A stretch of 39,750 nt of DNA from JAHDDY01 sp964549375 (lineage in GTDB: Bacteria; Pseudomonadota; Alphaproteobacteria; Rhodobacterales; Rhodobacteraceae): positions 1 through 39,750 of the forward strand of contig CAZJWF010000015.1 in the NCBI GenBank assembly GCA_964549375.1. The letters run 5' to 3'. The position numbers and the translations under genes are program-made. Each line of letters starts with the position of its first letter. Position 1 is the first letter of the stretch. The notes beneath the pieces were generated by a model that worked only from the letters and a program-made list of their open reading frames with translations, had not been told where the DNA came from and ran no database searches. This document shows positions 32,671-39,750 of the stretch, in pieces.

Positions 32671-33327
32671 ATGACGACCATCATTACCCGGCTCTATGAG
32701 GATGACGCGGCGGCGAATGCGGTTGCCTCCGGGTTGTCTGACGCGGGATTTCCCGATTCCATATTTGATGTGATTGCTGGCGGCGGTGATGTCGCCGGGG
32801 CGATGGCCACGGCGCGGGTCAGCGAGGAGGGGGCCGCCGTTTACGGCCCATTGATCGATCAGGGGAAAAAGTTGGTCGTCGTGCGCGCGCCGATCACGCC
32901 CTTTGGTGCCGCCAAGCGCGCTATGTCGATTGTGGACAGTCAGCCGACCGTCGATACCGGCCTGAAAAATCAGGACCAGTATGTCCGTGAGGCTATCGTT
33001 CCCGAGACCGATGCGCCCTTCGGCGGCGGTAAACCCCGGACCTCGGCCGTAGGCAAGGAGTTCAAGTGGTCTCTGGCGCCTATACCACTGTTGATGAACT
33101 GGGAGCGCCAGAATTCGTGTTTCAGCGGAACCAAGCGCTTTGGCGCGTTTCTGGTTCCGCTGCACAGTAAGAATCGTTTCCGGATCGGCAAACCGGTTTT
33201 TCAACGAACCAAACGGTTCGGGGCTTTCATCATGCCCTTGCTGAACAAGCGCAAGCCTCTGGGCAAGACTATCCTGACTGGTGACAAGCGCTTTGCTGAT
33301 TTTCTGGTGCCGCTGCTGGTGAAGTAA
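32671..33327 (+). CDS. Unrecognised protein at the end of the puc operon, with four C-terminal repeats
   Basis: 218 residues, starting 50 bases after pucC behind a GGAGGA site. Residues 1-90 look like the YflT/general-stress fold (TTIITRLYEDDAAANAVASGLSDAGFP and IAGGGDVAGAMATARVSEEGAAVYGPLI), a possible soluble alpha/beta domain. The C-terminal part contains four units about 26 residues apart, beginning at residues 129, 155, 181 and 206, sharing Lys-x-Phe-x-x-x-Leu/Ile-x-Pro-Leu/Ile; the last three read KRFGAF or KRFADF followed by LVPLL or IMPLL. There is no signal peptide and no clear membrane helix. I do not recognise the family. Operon position suggests a role in LH2 assembly or membrane organisation. 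Confidence 0.8.
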   Translation: MTTIITRLYEDDAAANAVASGLSDAGFPDSIFDVIAGGGDVAGAMATARVSEEGAAVYGPLIDQGKKLVVVRAPITPFGAAKRAMSIVDSQPTVDTGLKNQDQYVREAIVPETDAPFGGGKPRTSAVGKEFKWSLAPIPLLMNWERQNSCFSGTKRFGAFLVPLHSKNRFRIGKPVFQRTKRFGAFIMPLLNKRKPLGKTILTGDKRFADFLVPLLVK

Positions 33328-33360
33328 CAGCGCACTCAGGCACTTGGGTTGGCCCCTCAG

Positions 33361-33391
33361 CCCCGTCGTGTCATTCATGGCGGGGTTTTTT
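33361..33391 (+). terminator. Terminator at the end of the puc operon
   Basis: CCCCGTCGT at 33361-33369 pairs with 33377-33385 (two G-U pairs) and is followed by six Ts. It lies 33 bases past the stop of the repeat protein and before the convergent SH3 gene. Confidence 0.88.
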
Positions 33392-33397
33392 CGTGGT

Positions 33398-33904
33398 TCA
33401 GTCGTCGCCGAATTCATCTTCGGGCACGACACCCCAAAGGCCGTCTTTCTTCAGCCAGCCGCGATATCCTTTTGTCTTCGCCTTGCACCAATCGACCTGA
33501 CAGGCGAGCAAGGTCAAGACAACACCGGGCTGTACCCGCGCGACAATCTCAGCCTCATCATTAGGATTTTTGCGTAAGTCGGCGATGTCTTCGCGGATTA
33601 GAACCGTGCGAGCCGTGCCAAGCTGTGACTTGTGCATCCAGCCGGTCGCACCGTCATGATCGCGGACATGTCGCCAGTCGCGGAACTCTTGAAAGATCTG
33701 CACTGGCAAGCCGTAGAGCTGAAAAGTCCAAGCAATGGGGTAGTCCTCACCCGCCCCGCGACGCAGGTTAACCTTGTTGAAGCGCAACGACTCAAAGCGG
33801 GGTAAGGCCGCGCCAGTTTCCGGCCCGACCGTGGTTGACTGCCCCAAGGCAAAACCTGGTGCGAAAAAACTTACGAGCCCCATTGCAAAAATGACGTGTT
33901 TCAT
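33398..33904 (-). CDS. Exported SH3-domain protein
   Basis: 168 residues from the ATG at 33904, chosen because it starts a signal peptide (MKHVIFAMGLVSFFAPGFALG); a longer open frame upstream overlaps the divergent promoter. Two bacterial SH3-like units are visible: KVNLRRGAGEDYPIAWTFQLYGLPVQIFQEFRDWRHVRDHDGATGWMH and ADLRKNPNDEAEIVARVQPGVVLTLLACQVDWCKAKTKGYRGWLKK. They probably bind peptidoglycan or a periplasmic partner. It diverges from the dehydrogenase gene at 34012, an arrangement I recall from other Rhodobacteraceae. Confidence 0.88.
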   Translation of the reverse strand: MKHVIFAMGLVSFFAPGFALGQSTTVGPETGAALPRFESLRFNKVNLRRGAGEDYPIAWTFQLYGLPVQIFQEFRDWRHVRDHDGATGWMHKSQLGTARTVLIREDIADLRKNPNDEAEIVARVQPGVVLTLLACQVDWCKAKTKGYRGWLKKDGLWGVVPEDEFGDD

Positions 33905-34011
33905 GGTTACGGAGTGCGATGTTGACGCGAGCAGGTCAAGAGTCTCGTGTCTTTCCATTTGTTGCGTGCTCTGATAGCTAAACGCATGATTATGACCCGC
34001 CGGAGAACATA

Positions 34012-35013
34012 ATGCCCGACAGCCGCACGAAACTTGCCCGTCCCAAGGTAGTCGTGACTCGCAAGCTGCCCGATCAAGTCGAGGCACGGATGCAAGAGCT
34101 GTTCGAAGTAACGCTGAATGCGGATGATGCGCCGATGACCAATGCGCAATTGGCGGAGGCGATGGGCGAGGCCGATGTGCTGGTGCCCACGCTCGGCGAT
34201 ACGCTGGATGCAGGTTTGATGGCGCGGGCTGGCGAGAACCTTCGGCTGATCGCGAATTTTGGTGCAGGGGTTGATCACATTGACGTGGCGACGGCGCGTC
34301 AGCGCGGTATCCATGTGACGAACACGCCGGGGGTTCTGACCGAAGACACCGCCGATATGACGATGGCGCTGATCCTTGCGGTGCCGCGCCGATTGGTCGA
34401 TGGCGTTAAGCTGATCGAGAGTGGGGAATGGCAAGGCTGGGCTCCGACCGCGATGCTGGGGCACCGGGTCTTTGGCAAGCGGCTTGGAATCATCGGAATG
34501 GGCCGGATCGGCCAAGCGGTCGCAAAACGTGCGTCGGCTTTCGGCTTGGAAATTCATTACCATAACCGCAAGCGCTTGCACCCAGCCACCGAAGAAGACC
34601 TCGGTGCGACTTATTGGGAAAGCCTCGATCAGATGTTGGCGCGGATGGACGTGGTCTCGATCCACTGTCCGCACACGCCGGGGACGTATCACTTATTGTC
34701 GCCCCGCCGTCTGCGCCTGCTGAAACCGACCGCCTATATCGTCAACACAGCGCGGGGTGAAATTGTTGATGAGAACGCTCTTATCCGGATGTTGGAGGCC
34801 GGTGAGCTGGGCGGCGCGGGCCTTGATGTCTTCGAGCATGGCCATGAGATCAACCCGCGTCTGGCCGTACTGCCCAATGTCACCCTTATGCCCCACATGG
34901 GCAGTGCCACCGTCGAAAGTCGCTTAGAGATGGGCGAGAAGGTGATCATCAACATCAAGACGTTCGCCGATGGACATACGCCGCCTGATCGGGTGGTTCC
35001 TGCTATGCTGTGA
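34012..35013 (+). CDS. D-isomer 2-hydroxyacid dehydrogenase (glyoxylate/hydroxypyruvate reductase-like)
   Basis: 333 residues. The NAD(P) site GMGRIG lies at 162-167, catalytic Arg248 in NTARGEIVDE, and His295 in MPHMGSAT. The third usual catalytic residue, a Glu 29 residues after the Arg, falls at Gly277: the block reads DVFEHGHEI instead of the common DVFxxEP. Nearby Glu275 or Glu279 could take over. The enzyme should reduce glyoxylate, hydroxypyruvate or a similar 2-keto acid. In a methanol oxidiser such a reductase could serve C1/C2 metabolism, but that link is inference. Confidence 0.88.
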   Translation: MPDSRTKLARPKVVVTRKLPDQVEARMQELFEVTLNADDAPMTNAQLAEAMGEADVLVPTLGDTLDAGLMARAGENLRLIANFGAGVDHIDVATARQRGIHVTNTPGVLTEDTADMTMALILAVPRRLVDGVKLIESGEWQGWAPTAMLGHRVFGKRLGIIGMGRIGQAVAKRASAFGLEIHYHNRKRLHPATEEDLGATYWESLDQMLARMDVVSIHCPHTPGTYHLLSPRRLRLLKPTAYIVNTARGEIVDENALIRMLEAGELGGAGLDVFEHGHEINPRLAVLPNVTLMPHMGSATVESRLEMGEKVIINIKTFADGHTPPDRVVPAML

Positions 35014-35050
35014 CGGATGCCGGATTAATCGCATCGCAGTTGAGTGAGTT

Positions 35051-35082
35051 AATTTAGCAATTTTATATTGTTAAATTTTGTT
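35051..35082 (+). terminator. AT-rich hairpin after the dehydrogenase gene
   Basis: AATTTAGCAA (35051-35060) pairs with TTGTTAAATT (35068-35077) with one G-U pair, followed by TTGTT. The stem is weak in G and C, so termination is uncertain. Confidence 0.4.
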
Positions 35083-35220
35083 AAGCGAAATCGCTTGAAC
35101 TCGCATGATCGTAACCCTCCTACGAATCATATCTTAACCTCAGCTCCCTAAAGTCCGATTTCCCGCGCTTTTGCTGATTTGTACGGGTGCGGGTTTTGAA
35201 CAGCGGAGCTTGACTTGCTC

Positions 35221-36285
35221 ATGTCAGATGCACTTCCCAAAGCTAAGAACCGGACGCTTGGGTCGATTGAGTTTGGGCGGGGCGTCGCGGCGCTGTTGGT
35301 GGTGCTGTATCACGCGAGCCGACATGTCGCGAAAGAGACGGGGGAAATGCCTTTCTCGTCGGCGTTTTTGTTCGGGCACGCTGGAGTCGACTTCTTCTTC
35401 GTTATCAGCGGTTTCATCATTTACTACGTGCACAGCGCCCATTTCGGTGACCTGTCGCAACTGCCACGTTATCTCGTGCGCCGTATATCGCGAATTTACC
35501 CGCTTTTTTGGGTTGCACTGGGATTTGCCGCTTTGCTGCTAATATCAAGAGGCGAAGCGCTTCCGACAGGGCACATGCTGTCGTTAGATGCGCTTTTGTG
35601 GCCCGGCGATAGTTTGGTGGGCGTGTCTTGGACGTTGCATTTCGAGATGATGTTCTATGCGTTCTTTGCACTGTTTTTGGTTTTTGGTCGGCGGGTTGGT
35701 GTCGTTCTATGTGTGCTTTGGGTCGGGTTGATCTTGCACTTTATGGCCTTTGGGACCGGTAAAGCGCCGACCGTGCTGGACAGCTATAACCTACAATTCC
35801 TGATGGGAATGGTGGTTGCCCATGTGGCACTGCATTCGCAATTTTCAAAGCGTCAGTCTGGTGGGTTGGTTCTCGGTGGTATCGCGTTGTTCGCCGCGAC
35901 GGCTTTGATGGAGAATACGGATCTTCTGAATGGTTATGGCGATGTGGCAAGAATCTTTTACGGAGTGCCTGCAGCCTTGATCGTACTCGGGTCGGCTCAG
36001 CTTGATCGGTATCACGAGGCGAAGCCTTGGCAGATTGGGGTGTTCTTTGGTTCGCTGTCTTATTCAATCTATTTGATGCACCTGTTCGGCGTAGCTCTGG
36101 CCAACCGCGCATTGGGCATGACTGATCTTGGGCTAGTGCTGAGCGGTGAGGCGAAGGCGTTGGTGCTTGCGGTGGCCGGGGTCGCGTTCGGGGTGATCGT
36201 TGGATTGTTGATCGAGCGGCCTTTGCAAAAGCTGGTCAAGGCGCGGCCGAAACCGTCAACCCTCACTGTCAAAACGGCTGGGTGA
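35221..36285 (+). CDS. Acyltransferase 3 family membrane protein
   Basis: 354 residues from the ATG at 35221 (a TTG lies two codons upstream). About ten membrane helices. The opening GSIEFGRGVAALLVVLYHASRH has the conserved Arg and His of acyltransferase-3 enzymes, followed by FFFVISGFIIYYVHS and, near residue 95, PRYLVRRISRIYPLFW. It transfers acetyl or another acyl group from the cytoplasmic side to an extracellular carbohydrate. Its stop overlaps the GTG start of the next gene (GTGA), an SGNH-type protein, the usual partner domain of such acyltransferases. Confidence 0.92.
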   Translation: MSDALPKAKNRTLGSIEFGRGVAALLVVLYHASRHVAKETGEMPFSSAFLFGHAGVDFFFVISGFIIYYVHSAHFGDLSQLPRYLVRRISRIYPLFWVALGFAALLLISRGEALPTGHMLSLDALLWPGDSLVGVSWTLHFEMMFYAFFALFLVFGRRVGVVLCVLWVGLILHFMAFGTGKAPTVLDSYNLQFLMGMVVAHVALHSQFSKRQSGGLVLGGIALFAATALMENTDLLNGYGDVARIFYGVPAALIVLGSAQLDRYHEAKPWQIGVFFGSLSYSIYLMHLFGVALANRALGMTDLGLVLSGEAKALVLAVAGVAFGVIVGLLIERPLQKLVKARPKPSTLTVKTAG

Positions 36286-37250
36286 ACGTGCGAAAGCTAC
36301 TTAAGGTCATTGGTGTGTTGTGCGGTCTTCTTTTAATGGCCGAGGTTGGTTCGGGGTATCTAAACTTTCAACGCGGTAGCGAGCGTGGCCTTGGGTTGGC
36401 GTGGCTTGCGGATCGCGTGGTTACGAAATCACGTCCCTCCGATCTGCGCGGCATTTCTTTGCATGACGTCTATCAACCGGAGTTTTCTGCTTTGCGGCAA
36501 GCGCTGGAAAAGAGCTATTCGGCAGAGTTCGAAGCGCTCATGCAAACGGCGCGCGAACGCGCTTGCGATGTCGTGATGCTCTATATTCCGACCGCCCCAA
36601 CCTTCCCCGCTGCGCGCGAACTTTACGCTGGACTGGCCGAGCGCGCCGGTGTGACGTTCGTTGATATGGAGCCGGTAAAGGCGCGATATAGCGCGGAGCA
36701 GCTCTATCTTTCGCCGGGAGATACGCACCCTTCGCGGTTGCTTGGTCAACTCACGGCGGATGCGGTGGCCAAACATATTGAGCGCGAGTCTGTCCAAGGC
36801 TGTGCTGAACATGAAGAGCAGCAAGAGTTTATTGGCCCGTGGGTGCGGAACCTTTCAGAAATCCGAGAGACGGCTAAGGGATTGGCATTTCGCTTCACAA
36901 GTAATGAGTTCGGGTTTCGCTCCGCGGGGCGCGTGGAAGGTGCTGCAACGCGTTCAATTTTGATCGTGGGCGATTCATTCACGTTCGGGACATCGTTACC
37001 GGATCAAGATAGCTGGCCCGCGTTTTTACAACGGCGGTTGCCACAAATCAGAGTGTTGAATGCGGGAGTCGGCGGTATCTCAATCGTGCGTGAGCACGAT
37101 ATTTTGCGAACCGCGACAGCGAGTGCGCGGGCGGACCTTTTGATTTTGCAGGTAAATGAAACTGACTTGCAGGGTTTGACGCCCGCTTACTGGACCGACA
37201 TGCCGCAACCGCCCATGTTTTCGGACGAGATTGCGGGATTTTTTCCGTAA
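36282..37250 (+). CDS. Membrane-anchored SGNH-type hydrolase/acyltransferase with permuted motif order
   Basis: 322 residues from a GTG that overlaps the upstream stop. One N-terminal helix (about 6-22) anchors it; the rest is periplasmic. SGNH motifs are present in an odd order. First comes a stretch like the second half of the fold (CDVVMLYIPTAPTFPAARELYAGLAERAG) ending in the Asp147-Thr-His149-Pro-Ser block. Then comes the first half: Gly230-Asp-Ser232-Phe (block I), Asn260-Ala-Gly (block II) and Asn292 (block III). Either the fold is circularly permuted or the protein combines two half-domains. It most likely acts with the acyltransferase at 35221-36285 on a surface polysaccharide. Confidence 0.75.
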   Translation: MNVRKLLKVIGVLCGLLLMAEVGSGYLNFQRGSERGLGLAWLADRVVTKSRPSDLRGISLHDVYQPEFSALRQALEKSYSAEFEALMQTARERACDVVMLYIPTAPTFPAARELYAGLAERAGVTFVDMEPVKARYSAEQLYLSPGDTHPSRLLGQLTADAVAKHIERESVQGCAEHEEQQEFIGPWVRNLSEIRETAKGLAFRFTSNEFGFRSAGRVEGAATRSILIVGDSFTFGTSLPDQDSWPAFLQRRLPQIRVLNAGVGGISIVREHDILRTATASARADLLILQVNETDLQGLTPAYWTDMPQPPMFSDEIAGFFP

Positions 37251-37383
37251 AGCTTATGTCTGATCTGCTCGCTGAGTTTGTTCCAAGGCGCAGCCGCGCT
37301 GTTGCGTTAGATGCGTTGTGAACGGAAAGCCTTCGTGTCGTTCAACGGTAGGTTATCAGCCAAAGGCATTTAGAACATTTGCT

Positions 37384-38160
37384 CTATATAAGCGTCTGTG
37401 TATCCGCGCAAATTGAGAGCGCTTGGCCGCTGATCGTTCGACCCTTCTCACTGGCTAGCAACAACATCTGATCTGCCAATTGGCGCTGTGTGACGTAGGA
37501 TTTCAGAGACGTGTTTTTGAGCGCTTCGGCTTCGATCTCGGCGAACGACTTTCCATGTTGTTGGGCTTTGGCCTCCAAAACGCGGCGAATGCGGTCTCCG
37601 GCGACGAGGCCGGGGAGAATGGCATTGCAGCGGATGCCTTCGGGGCCAAGTTCAACGGCCAGCGATTTTGTTAGTCCGATTACTCCCCACTTCGCGGCAG
37701 AGTAGGGTGTCCTTAGTGCAAAGCCGAGGCGACCGGCGGCGGAACTGAGGTTGATGATGCTCGCATTGTCGCTTTCGCGTAAATGGGGGAGGGCCGCCTG
37801 AACGCAGTTGAATTGACCCGTCAGGCAAACATCCACGCAGCGGTCCCAGTCGCCGGGGTCGATGTCTTCGACTTTGGCGGTTGGTCCCGCAATCCCAGCA
37901 TTATTGATCAGAACATCGAGACCGCCCATGCGCTCGGCGGCTTCTGATATAAAGCCAGCGATAATTGGGCGATCCGTCACGTCGGCCAGCGCAGTGAAGA
38001 ACGATGGATCAGAGTCTTGCAGGGCGGCAATTGCTTCTGCATCCACATCGCAGACCGACACCGTCGCACCCTCCTCAGCGAAGGCGCGTGCCGCTTCCAA
38101 TCCGATGCCAGAAGCTCCGGCGGTAATGACAACTTTCGCGTCTTTGAGATTCAGGTCCAT
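37384..38160 (-). CDS. Short-chain dehydrogenase/reductase (SDR)
   Basis: 258 residues from the ATG at 38160, which has a GGAGGGG ribosome site; a TTG further upstream is not needed. Classic SDR features: TAGASGIG near residue 13 (dinucleotide loop), NNAGIAG near 84, catalytic Ser in NLSSAAGRLG, and Tyr-Ser-Ala-Ala-Lys near 150. GPEGIRCNAILPG is the usual structural block. The substrate cannot be assigned. It lies next to regA on the same strand but with its own upstream gap of 60 bases. Confidence 0.9.
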   Translation of the reverse strand: MDLNLKDAKVVITAGASGIGLEAARAFAEEGATVSVCDVDAEAIAALQDSDPSFFTALADVTDRPIIAGFISEAAERMGGLDVLINNAGIAGPTAKVEDIDPGDWDRCVDVCLTGQFNCVQAALPHLRESDNASIINLSSAAGRLGFALRTPYSAAKWGVIGLTKSLAVELGPEGIRCNAILPGLVAGDRIRRVLEAKAQQHGKSFAEIEAEALKNTSLKSYVTQRQLADQMLLLASEKGRTISGQALSICADTQTLI

Positions 38161-38220
38161 CTGCCCCTCCGATACTGTTCGCAAGGAGGATTACCCTGCA
38201 AAAGCCGAGCTGGACAATCC

Positions 38221-38784
38221 CTAACGCGGAGATCGTTTTGCGAGAATGCGTTGCAGTGTGCGCCGGTGCATATTCAACCGCCGTGCCGTTTCGCTGACAT
38301 TGCGGTCGCAAAGCTCAAATACTCGCTGGATATGTTCCCACCGAACCCGATCAGCAGACATCGGGTTTTCGGGCGGTGGCGGCTTCGCCTCGACAGGCGC
38401 ACGCAGGGCGCTTTCGATGTCATCGGCATCGGCGGGCTTGGAAAGGTAATCGACCGCTCCGGCTTTGACCGCCGCAACCGCTGACGCAATCGCGCCATAG
38501 CCTGTGAGAATAACGATCTTCGCGTCTTCGCGGTGCCCGCGCAGTTCCTCGACGACATCAAGGCCGTTACCGTCATCTAACCGCAGATCAACGACGGCGT
38601 AAGCGGGTGCGCTCGATTTGATCACGCTGACGCCTTCAGAGACGCTCTCGGCCAGCGATACTGAAAAACCCCGGCCTTCCATCGCACGGGCGAGACGGTT
38701 GCGAAAAGCGGCGTCATCATCCACGATTAATAAGCTTGGGTCGGCTCCGATTGGAAGAAGGTCTGGCGCGTCCATTCCGATCAT
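38221..38784 (-). CDS. regA: RegA/PrrA/ActR redox response regulator
   Basis: 187 residues. The receiver domain has an acidic pocket (VDDD at 21-24) and phospho-acceptor Asp66 (AVVDLRLDDGNGLDVVEELRG). A proline-rich linker (KPPPPENP) leads to a C-terminal Fis-type helix-turn-helix, NVSETARRLNMHRRTLQRILAKR, the near-invariant RegA DNA-binding end. RegA activates photosynthesis, carbon and nitrogen fixation genes when the sensor kinase RegB signals low oxygen. No regB or senC lies beside it in this window. ATG codons at 38784 and 38775 are both possible. It could regulate the puc operon at 30617. Confidence 0.95.
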   Translation of the reverse strand: MIGMDAPDLLPIGADPSLLIVDDDAAFRNRLARAMEGRGFSVSLAESVSEGVSVIKSSAPAYAVVDLRLDDGNGLDVVEELRGHREDAKIVILTGYGAIASAVAAVKAGAVDYLSKPADADDIESALRAPVEAKPPPPENPMSADRVRWEHIQRVFELCDRNVSETARRLNMHRRTLQRILAKRSPR

Positions 38785-38814
38785 TTCTCCGAATACACAA
38801 GGTCTTATCAGAAT

Positions 38815-39720
38815 ATGGAACGAGTTAGGGCGTCTTCAAGCGTGATTTCGACACTTGTTGCTCCTGTTTTCGTGTTGCTTTGGAGTACCGGGTTCATCGG
38901 TGCGAAATTCGGATTACCGTATTCTGAGCCGTTGACCTTTCTGTCGATCCGTTTCGGATTGGTGGTTGGTCTGATGTTGATTTGGGTGCTGGCGAGCCGC
39001 GCGCCATGGCCTTCAGCCCCGCAGTCGCGGGCTTTGCTGGTGGTCGGCGGATTGTTGCACGGAACCTATCTCGGCGGCGTGTTTACGGCGATTTGGCTGG
39101 GTCTAGAGGCAGGGTTGGCTGCGTTGATCGTGTGTATGCAGCCGATTATCTCGGCGATTTTGGCGCATTTGTTTTTGCAGGAGCGGATGACGCGAACGCA
39201 GTGGTTAGGGCTGTTTATGGGGCTTGGCGGTGCGGTTCTTGTTGTCTCGCGGAAAGTGGGCGGCGAGGTCGGCGATTGGGGTGGATTGGGACTTTGTGTC
39301 GCAGGGTTATTCGCGATTTCAATCGCAACGATTTATCAAAAGAAACATTGCGCCAATGCGCCGATGCGGTCTGGCGCAGTGCTTCAATATGTGGGCGCGC
39401 TGGCCGTCGTTGTCCCTTTGGCGTTCATATTTGAAACGCGGACTGTGGAATGGACGGCTGAATTCGTATTTGCGTTGGGTTGGTTGGTGATTGTGTTGTC
39501 GCTCGGGGCTGTCGGGCTGCTGATGAACCTAATCCGGCGAGGAGAAGCGGCGAAGGTGGCGAGCCTCTTCTTTTTGGTGCCGCCCTGTACGGCGCTGATC
39601 GCCTGGGCGATGTTTGGCGAGGTTTTGGGCTGGCAGGCGGTCCTCGGCGTTGCGCTGACCGCCATTGGTGTTGCGATGGTAATGCGCGGCGGGAGTAAGC
39701 CAGAGCGAGAGAGAGCTTGA
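38815..39720 (+). CDS. DMT superfamily (EamA) transporter
   Basis: 301 residues with ten membrane helices in two EamA units. The first opens with VFVLLWSTGFIGAKFGLPYSEPLTFLSIRF, a common EamA start, and has ERMTRTQWLGLFMGLGGAVLVVSRK at its end; the second ends similarly near FGEVLGWQAVLGVALTAIGVAMVMR. The substrate is unknown. It diverges from regA with only 30 bases between starts, so the promoters must overlap the coding regions. It is not closely similar to the DMT gene at 22340-23269. Confidence 0.9.
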   Translation: MERVRASSSVISTLVAPVFVLLWSTGFIGAKFGLPYSEPLTFLSIRFGLVVGLMLIWVLASRAPWPSAPQSRALLVVGGLLHGTYLGGVFTAIWLGLEAGLAALIVCMQPIISAILAHLFLQERMTRTQWLGLFMGLGGAVLVVSRKVGGEVGDWGGLGLCVAGLFAISIATIYQKKHCANAPMRSGAVLQYVGALAVVVPLAFIFETRTVEWTAEFVFALGWLVIVLSLGAVGLLMNLIRRGEAAKVASLFFLVPPCTALIAWAMFGEVLGWQAVLGVALTAIGVAMVMRGGSKPERERA

Positions 39721-39750
39721 GCGTGCTTATTCTCGCGTCTTGGGCGGAGC

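Noticed and set aside
32617..33432. Minus-strand open frame of 271 residues opposite the repeat protein
   Set aside because: The plus-strand frame has a ribosome site, an operon position and ordered repeats; the minus frame has low complexity and overlaps the terminator.
1..39750. CRISPR arrays, insertion sequences, integrases, tRNA and rRNA genes
   Set aside because: No regular direct repeats, transposase or integrase frames, or clover-leaf sequences were seen anywhere in the window.

Overview
The window looks like chromosomal DNA of a marine alphaproteobacterium of the Rhodobacterales (Roseobacter group). The markers are a bztABCD amino-acid transporter, an Irr regulator near fabA-fabB-fabI, a RegA/PrrA response regulator, a pucBAC light-harvesting operon with PpsR-type operators, and a lanthanide-type methanol dehydrogenase module. 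Together they suggest an aerobic anoxygenic phototroph that also oxidises methanol. I see no insertion sequence, phage, CRISPR array, tRNA or rRNA.

Positions 1-13.8 kb form one methanol-oxidation module. A zinc metallohydrolase (left part, cut by the window edge) diverges from a SoxYZ-like carrier. Two unrecognised exported proteins follow on the minus strand. A tightly overlapping operon comes next: MoxR ATPase, DUF58 protein, small membrane protein, two von Willebrand A (VWA) membrane proteins, TPR protein and BatD-like protein. This is the layout of the mxaRSACKL/Bat accessory genes. Then come xoxF (with the Asp-Tyr-Asp lanthanide signature), xoxG cytochrome c, xoxJ, a CXXCW rhodanese-like protein and a 63-residue membrane protein. 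No mxaF or mxaI is present here.

Positions 13.8-25.2 kb are mostly housekeeping and transport: a basic lipoprotein, an orphan modA overlapping metC, the bztABCD operon (bztA separated by a terminator; BztC unusually long), a DMT exporter with a DUF2842 gene, a YggT protein, a proline-rich exported protein and thiamine pyrophosphokinase.

Positions 25.2-30.2 kb hold tandem cold-shock genes, the fabA-fabB-fabI operon for unsaturated fatty acid synthesis and enoyl reduction, an exported protein of unknown function, and irr.

Positions 30.2-33.4 kb are the LH2 operon: two adjacent TGT-N12-ACA operators over the promoter, pucB, pucA, an intercistronic hairpin, pucC, and an unrecognised gene whose product carries four repeats of about 26 residues. 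The alpha subunit has Phe44-Leu45, the combination found in blue-shifted (B800-820 type) antennae, and an extra tail of about 50 residues.

Positions 33.4-39.75 kb contain an SH3 protein divergent from a 2-hydroxyacid dehydrogenase, a membrane acyltransferase coupled to an SGNH-type protein whose catalytic blocks appear in permuted order, an SDR oxidoreductase, RegA, and another DMT transporter. The points most worth following are the antenna operon (blue-shift residues, tail, repeat protein), the permuted SGNH protein, the two unknown XoxF-module proteins and the enlarged BztC.
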